A DNA stretch of 64,000 nt. It comes from Selenomonas sp. oral taxon 892 str. F0426. GTDB taxonomy: Bacteria > Bacillota > Negativicutes > Selenomonadales > Selenomonadaceae. Shown here piece by piece: positions 59,961-64,000 of this stretch. The notes under the pieces were generated by a model, which saw only the letters and a program-made list of their open reading frames with translations, did no database searches and had not been told where the DNA came from. The translations under genes and the position numbers were made by a program. Positions within the stretch are counted from its first letter, which is position 1. Every line of letters starts with the position of its first letter. The stretch spans positions 21,677-85,676 of the forward strand of contig NZ_KI260545.1 in NCBI RefSeq assembly GCF_000468035.1, in the 5' to 3' direction.

Positions 59961-61853
59961 TCAATCAAGACGGCTTGCGTCGTCGGACAGCATCGAGAAG
60001 ATGGAAAACATCTCCGCAAAGGTCTGGTTCTTGATCAGCCTGCGCACCAATGTCTTATTCATCAGGAAACGGCTGATCATCTTATAGAAGAGCGGCAAAT
60101 TGCGATCCCCACCATCCTTCATGGACAGAAGGAAAACGATCTGCACCTCTTCCTCGTCCCATCGAACCGGACGCTCCAAGATACCGATCATGACCAGACT
60201 CCTCAGACCCAGAGGCCGTGCAGGGTGCGGCGTTGCCACGAGATTGCCGAGCGCCGTCCCTCCGATGCGCTCGCGCTCCAATACACATTCATAGAATGTA
60301 TCGGGCAGCTGCGCCGCACGCATCGTGGCTTCACACATCATCTTCAGGACTTCGTCTTTATCCTGCGCCGCAATGTGCGGAAGAAAAAAATCTTCCGAGA
60401 AATATTCCATGATCGCCCGCTGTCGGTCGCGCTTCAGATGCTCACGGATATCGCTGCCCTCGTTCCACGGAAAAGCGTGCCCCAGCTCGATGACGGGGAC
60501 GGGCAGCTCCTCCTTGATCGGGATCGTGGAAAGGATGTAATCCGCCCCCCGCAGGTCGGCGTCGGAAAAATCGGTGGACTCGTATGCGGCAATGACGCTT
60601 AGATATTTCCCGTAATTTTGTTCAATATTATGGGCGAGGAGAACGGCTGCCCCCTTTCCGGTGCCGCAGACAATCAGCACATTTTTCTTGCGCTGCGCAC
60701 GCATGCGTTCGAGTGCTACATGAAAATACATAGCAATATAGCCCGTTTCATCTGCCGAAATTTCCCGTCCATATTCCTTTTGCAAAACACCGCACGCTAC
60801 ATTTGCCATTTCATACGCCAAAGGACCACCCTCGCGGATCTCCTTCATCATCGGATTCTCCTGCGGCATCCCGCACAGGAGGCGCGTCCGCAGCGAAACC
60901 AGATGGGTCGACAGGCTGGCAATCAGCTCGAAATCATGCGAAAAATCATAGCAGAACACATTCTGCACGGATGCGAGCATCTGGTGAATAAGTGCATAGA
61001 CATCGGCAGTCGCAGTCGACGCCTGCTTCCACGAGATGACCTTCTTGCACTCCAGATGAAGCAGGATGTACTGCTGCTCCCCTTCCGAGAATCGGATGTC
61101 GTACATTGCCTCCAGTGCGACAGCCACGGCCTTTGCGAGGTCAAGGACATCCGGGGTGTGCTGGATCGCAGGAAAGCTGCCGGGCGCAATCTCTCTCCCC
61201 TGTCGAATGCGCGTGATTGCAACATCCACATGCAGGACAAAATTTTGAAAGGAGTATGCCGCCATGCGGTACATATACTGCTTGAATATATCCTGCAAAA
61301 GTGTAGCCACTTTTTGAATATCCGCGCGCAGAAAATCGCCGTCGCTTGCGATCACATTTCGATTGAGTCGGACAAGGAGGCGCCGCAGATCCTTTTCCTG
61401 CCCCGTGATGCGCATTCCTGCATAGGGCTGGTAAACGAGCTGCAGGTCATACGGGGCAATCAATGCGCGAACACCCTTCAGATCCTTTTTCAGTGTGGAC
61501 CGGCTGATGTGGAGAACCTCGCAGAGATCGTCGCTCCTGTACGCCGCGTCGCTCTGCAGGAGTTCGCGCGTGATTTTGCCGATCCGCGCTTCTGCGGTAT
61601 CGCCGAGCATTGCACCGCCATTTTCAAGCGAATCCAGAAAGCTGAGGAAGCGGCTGCGCTCCGTTACGTCCAACGTAACGCCGCGATGCGGTTTTGCGAC
61701 AAGCTGCGCGCCGTGCGTCCGCATCATCTGATTCAGCCGTGTAATATCGTCGTAGACCGTTCGGACGGAAACTCCAAGTTCTTCCGCCAGCACCTTATAG
61801 GTAACAAACTCATCCTCAGGCATGAGCAGCACCAGCTGCAGCCATCGATCCAT
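59961..61853 (-). CDS. MtlR/BglG-type PTS regulator with PRD, EIIB and EIIA domains
   Basis: A 630-residue activator. Two winged HTH segments (FVTYKVLAEELGVSVRTVYDDI, then LCEVLHISRSTLKKDLKG), two PRDs (about 170-380, with His-containing blocks ILLHLECKK and YIAMYFHVALERM), an EIIB-like domain (VLIVCGTGKGAAVLLAHNIEQ) and a C-terminal EIIA-like domain with the site His in TALGNLVATPHPARPL. The AAA+ domain of LevR-type sigma-54 activators is absent. It is divergent from the EIIA/EIIBC genes and probably activates them according to phosphorylation state. ATG follows AAGGAGGGGACTC. Confidence 0.9.
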   Translation of the reverse strand: MDRWLQLVLLMPEDEFVTYKVLAEELGVSVRTVYDDITRLNQMMRTHGAQLVAKPHRGVTLDVTERSRFLSFLDSLENGGAMLGDTAEARIGKITRELLQSDAAYRSDDLCEVLHISRSTLKKDLKGVRALIAPYDLQLVYQPYAGMRITGQEKDLRRLLVRLNRNVIASDGDFLRADIQKVATLLQDIFKQYMYRMAAYSFQNFVLHVDVAITRIRQGREIAPGSFPAIQHTPDVLDLAKAVAVALEAMYDIRFSEGEQQYILLHLECKKVISWKQASTATADVYALIHQMLASVQNVFCYDFSHDFELIASLSTHLVSLRTRLLCGMPQENPMMKEIREGGPLAYEMANVACGVLQKEYGREISADETGYIAMYFHVALERMRAQRKKNVLIVCGTGKGAAVLLAHNIEQNYGKYLSVIAAYESTDFSDADLRGADYILSTIPIKEELPVPVIELGHAFPWNEGSDIREHLKRDRQRAIMEYFSEDFFLPHIAAQDKDEVLKMMCEATMRAAQLPDTFYECVLERERIGGTALGNLVATPHPARPLGLRSLVMIGILERPVRWDEEEVQIVFLLSMKDGGDRNLPLFYKMISRFLMNKTLVRRLIKNQTFAEMFSIFSMLSDDASRLD

Positions 61854-61894
61854 GAGTCCCCTCCTTTTGCATGCATCGGATCCCTATCGTCTGC

Positions 61895-61900
61895 ATTATA
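61895..61900 (-). promoter_or_regulatory. -10 element of the PTS regulator gene
   Basis: Minus-strand TATAAT 42 bases before the regulator ATG; the -35 region (TTTCGC) is weak. A TGTCCCAT box (61925-61932, reading ATGGGACA on this strand) lies immediately upstream of it. Confidence 0.45.
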
Positions 61901-62001
61901 CCCTATATAAAGCTCCTGCGAAAGTGTCCCATACTCTTTGCTTTGCCCGAAGGGGATACATCTTCCGAATATGATACGGCATTTTCGGAACTGGAGGTTT
62001 C

Positions 62002-62025
62002 TGTCCCTGCTGCTATAATGGGACA
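62002..62025. promoter_or_regulatory. Candidate operator over the EIIA/EIIBC promoter
   Basis: TGTCCC (62002-62007) and GGGACA (62020-62025) form an inverted repeat that brackets TATAAT (62014-62019), the likely -10 of the PTS operon. No good -35 hexamer is present, as expected for an activator-dependent promoter. A third copy, TGTCCCAT (61925-61932), lies near the divergent promoter. Confidence 0.45.
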
Positions 62026-62065
62026 TGTGAAGTGAACGGCGATACAAAGAAGAGGAGGTCTTGCC

Positions 62066-62527
62066 ATGTTTAGTGAAAAGCAGGTCGTGTTCCTGGAGGA
62101 GGCCTTTCCGAGAAAGCAGGAGGTTATCCATCACCTGACACACCTTGCAAATGAGCGCATCCTGGATGCTGATCGGTATGAGCAGGCGGTGCTGGCACGA
62201 GAGGAGTCGTTCCCCACCTATACCATCGACGGCGTTGCGATGCCCCATGCAAAGTCGGACGCCATCGGCGAGGCATTCGTCGCATTTGCCCGTCTCAAAA
62301 CACCCGTTCATTGGGGTTCCGAGGAGGGCGAGGATGCGAGCGTCGTATTCCTCATCGGTGTGCCGGAGGCAGGAAACGGAGAGCAGAACAACAACCTGCA
62401 CCTAAAGATTCTGGCTGCACTCAGCAAGAAACTGATTCACGACTCGTTCCGTCAAAGCCTCTCGGAGGCGCAGTCCGTTCAGGAAGTCTATCAGCTGCTG
62501 CAAGAGATTGAGGAGGATTTCAAATGA
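62066..62527 (+). CDS. PTS fructose-family EIIA protein
   Basis: A 153-residue PTS_EIIA_2 protein that passes phosphate from HPr to EIIB. The active-site histidine is His61 in TIDGVAMPHAKSDAI; the C-terminal LKILAALSKKLIHDSFRQSL is also typical. ATG follows AGAGGAGGTCTTGCC. Overlaps the EIIBC gene by 4 bases (ATGA). Confidence 0.93.
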   Translation: MFSEKQVVFLEEAFPRKQEVIHHLTHLANERILDADRYEQAVLAREESFPTYTIDGVAMPHAKSDAIGEAFVAFARLKTPVHWGSEEGEDASVVFLIGVPEAGNGEQNNNLHLKILAALSKKLIHDSFRQSLSEAQSVQEVYQLLQEIEEDFK

Positions 62528-63942
62528 AAATCGTCGGCATATCCGCCTGCACCGCAGGCATTGCACATACCTATATGGCGCAGGAGGCACTCGAGCAGGA
62601 ATGCAAAAAGCGCGGCATTGACTGCAAGGTTGAGACACAGGGCGGCATGGGCATCGACAACGAGCTCTCGCAGGAGGAGATCGATGCCGCCGATATCGTC
62701 ATCCTTGCCGTCGCCGTCAGTGTCGAGATGGCAGAACGTTTTGATGCCAAGCGTGCAGCAGGACGCGTGATTGATGTCAGCCCCACAGAGGCGATCAAGC
62801 AGACCGCATCCCTGATCGACCGCGCGGAAAGTCTCGCCGCATCGGCGGCACCAGAGGCAGCACGCACGGCCAGCGCTGCGCAGCCCCCTGCTTCAGGAGA
62901 AAAGACAAGCCTCGGCGCAGAGCTGTTCCGCTATTTCAACACTGGTATCTCCTACTTCCTGCCGGTCATCATCGCCGGCGGTATGATGTTCTCCTTCACG
63001 CTCATCACGGGCACGGTTGAGGACGGCCGCATCATTCCGAGCAATCAGTTCTGGCAGAACGTCTACGACCTCGGCATGGCGGGCTTTGCGATGATGGTTC
63101 CTGTCCTGTGTGCTTACATTGCCTATGCAATCGGCAGCAAGGCGGCAATTGCGCCCGGATTCATCCTCGGTCATGCAGCGAACACGCCGATGGGCGAGTC
63201 TCATATTGCAACGGGCTTTCTCGGCGCACTCTTCCTCGGCTTTCTCGTCGGTTACTTTGTCCGCTGGATGAAGAAGTTCCACGTACCCGAAGTACTGCAG
63301 CCCATGATGCCGACCTTCATCATTCCTCTGGTGACAACATTCGTCCTAGGGTTGTTCTATATCTACATCCTTACCGTTCCACTGAATGCCTTTGTACAGT
63401 ACATGATCCAGGTCATGTACCAGCTGAACGGAGCAGGCGCGATAGCCCTTGGCATCGGCATCGGCATCTTGGCGGCGGCAGACTTCGGCGGAGCGTGCAG
63501 CAAGGCCGCGACTGCATTCACGCTGGCGCTCATGGCAGAGGGCATACTCGGACCAAACGGCGTGTTCCGTATGTGCTGTGCGATTCCCCCGCTTGGCATG
63601 GGGCTTGCCGCATTCATTCTCCGCAATCGATATGATGCTGCGGATCGCCAGCTCGGCATCTCTGCGCTCTTCCTCTCCTCTGCCGGCATCACAGAGGGTG
63701 CAATTCCCTTTGCCGGCAAGGACTTCCGCCGTACATGGATCGCCTGCGCGATTGGAACTGCCGTTGCCGGAGCCGTCGGTATGCTGCACGGCATCACCTC
63801 CATCGTCGCCTTCGGCGGTGTTGTCGCCATCACGGGTGTTGTGGAGGGAAAACTCTGGTATGTGCTGGACATGCTCCTCGGTGCAGGCATCATTGTATTG
63901 ATTCTCTTCTTTACAAAGCCGAAACTTGAACAGGAAAAGTAA
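62524..63942 (+). CDS. PTS fructose-family EIIBC permease
   Basis: A 472-residue protein: EIIB domain (residues 1-100, phosphorylated Cys9 in VGISACTAGIAHTYMA), an Ala-rich linker (about 100-130) and a polytopic EIIC of the fructose family (GISYFLPVIIAGGMMFSFTLITG, GFILGHAANTPMGESHIATGFLGALF). It takes up a fructose/mannose-class sugar or 2-O-acyl derivative; exact substrate is unknown. Coupled to EIIA. A repeat-family terminator follows at the right edge. Confidence 0.92.
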   Translation: MKIVGISACTAGIAHTYMAQEALEQECKKRGIDCKVETQGGMGIDNELSQEEIDAADIVILAVAVSVEMAERFDAKRAAGRVIDVSPTEAIKQTASLIDRAESLAASAAPEAARTASAAQPPASGEKTSLGAELFRYFNTGISYFLPVIIAGGMMFSFTLITGTVEDGRIIPSNQFWQNVYDLGMAGFAMMVPVLCAYIAYAIGSKAAIAPGFILGHAANTPMGESHIATGFLGALFLGFLVGYFVRWMKKFHVPEVLQPMMPTFIIPLVTTFVLGLFYIYILTVPLNAFVQYMIQVMYQLNGAGAIALGIGIGILAAADFGGACSKAATAFTLALMAEGILGPNGVFRMCCAIPPLGMGLAAFILRNRYDAADRQLGISALFLSSAGITEGAIPFAGKDFRRTWIACAIGTAVAGAVGMLHGITSIVAFGGVVAITGVVEGKLWYVLDMLLGAGIIVLILFFTKPKLEQEK

Positions 63943-63965
63943 AAGACATACCCTCACTTGAACAT

Positions 63966-64000
63966 AAAGGGGCTGTTGCACGAAGCTAGAAAACTTCGTG
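63966..64000 (+). terminator. Terminator of dispersed palindrome family, cut by window end
   Basis: AAAGGGGCTGTTGCACGAAG-CTAGAAAA-CTTCGTG is the left arm, loop and part of the right arm of the same element seen complete at 38841-38893. The remaining right arm (expected CAACAGCCCC plus T-run) lies beyond the window. Confidence 0.75.

Noticed and set aside
58378..59964. A 528-residue open frame antisense to ptsG
   Set aside because: Overlaps a clear EIICBA gene over its whole length and shows no family motifs; a shadow frame.
61854..62065. Sigma-54 promoter for the fructose-type PTS operon
   Set aside because: No GG-N10-GC pair at the right spacing was convincing, and the regulator lacks the AAA+ domain of LevR-type activators.
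1..64000. CRISPR arrays, tRNA or rRNA genes, insertion sequences, prophage
   Set aside because: No regularly spaced repeats, no cloverleaf-like or rRNA segments and no transposase, integrase or phage proteins were recognised on either strand.

Overview
The window looks like a chromosomal segment of a Selenomonas-type bacterium (Negativicutes, the Firmicutes that keep an outer membrane). The evidence is the mix of gene types: Firmicute markers (whiA-yvcK-rapZ, rnmV, a DegS-like kinase, a BglG/MtlR-class PTS regulator) sit beside genes that only make sense with an outer membrane (a Wza-like export protein, a Wzz-like chain-length protein). Species is not determinable from what is seen here. No rRNA, tRNA, CRISPR array, transposase or phage gene was found.

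Bases 1-20.5 kb are one leftward surface-polysaccharide locus, apparently transcribed from a near-consensus promoter at 20474-20501. In transcription order it encodes a Wza-like exporter, a Wzz-like chain-length protein, a WbaP-type initiating sugar-phosphate transferase, glycosyltransferases, a fucosyltransferase-superfamily protein, a Wzx-like flippase, an HddA-type heptose-phosphate kinase, a further glycosyltransferase, a Wzy-like polymerase, another glycosyltransferase, a hexapeptide acyltransferase, an HddC-type guanylyltransferase, a Gmd-like GDP-sugar 4,6-dehydratase, a GDP-fucose-synthase-like reductase, a cupin, a second acyltransferase, a DegT/DnrJ aminotransferase, an SGNH-like membrane protein and an FkbH-like protein that runs off the left edge. 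HddA plus HddC plus a Gmd/Fcl pair suggests that the repeat unit contains a GDP-activated heptose or 6-deoxyheptose, with L-fucose or a 4-amino sugar as alternatives. The part left of about 17 kb is visibly more AT-rich than the flanks, as expected for an exchangeable capsule/O-antigen cassette.

Bases 20.5-35.9 kb are mainly leftward housekeeping operons: an AEC transporter; PHP phosphatase-rsmA-rnmV; a DegS-like kinase, an Orn/Lys/Arg decarboxylase-family protein, a Tmk-like kinase and a DUF2442 protein; a YgbA-type protein on the other strand; a soluble chemotaxis-signalling protein; an unknown secreted protein; and two Cof-type HAD phosphatases followed by rapZ-yvcK-whiA-polysaccharide deacetylase. 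Bases 36-42.7 kb run rightward: a small membrane protein, NusG-domain-II protein and Gx transporter, fumC, then (divergent from a Crp/Fnr-type regulator with a perfect palindrome upstream) an RclA-like flavoprotein disulfide reductase, a lipoprotein and an alpha/beta hydrolase.

Bases 42.8-57.4 kb are leftward again: prfC, exonuclease III, lepB, rplS, a membrane diguanylate cyclase, aroB-aroK-aroC, and a type IV pilus/type II secretion-like assembly cluster (GspG-like pilin, prepilin peptidase, three minor prepilins, a PilX-like protein, a PilM/PilN-like fusion and PilO) that directly follows ilvB. Bases 57.7-64 kb hold two sugar PTS units: a one-piece glucose-type EIICBA, and a PRD/EIIB/EIIA regulator transcribed divergently from a fructose-family EIIA and EIIBC pair. 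Two small families of dispersed palindromes (terminator-like elements at 28.3, 38.8 and 63.97 kb; a two-hairpin element at 23.8 and 44.5 kb) recur between genes.
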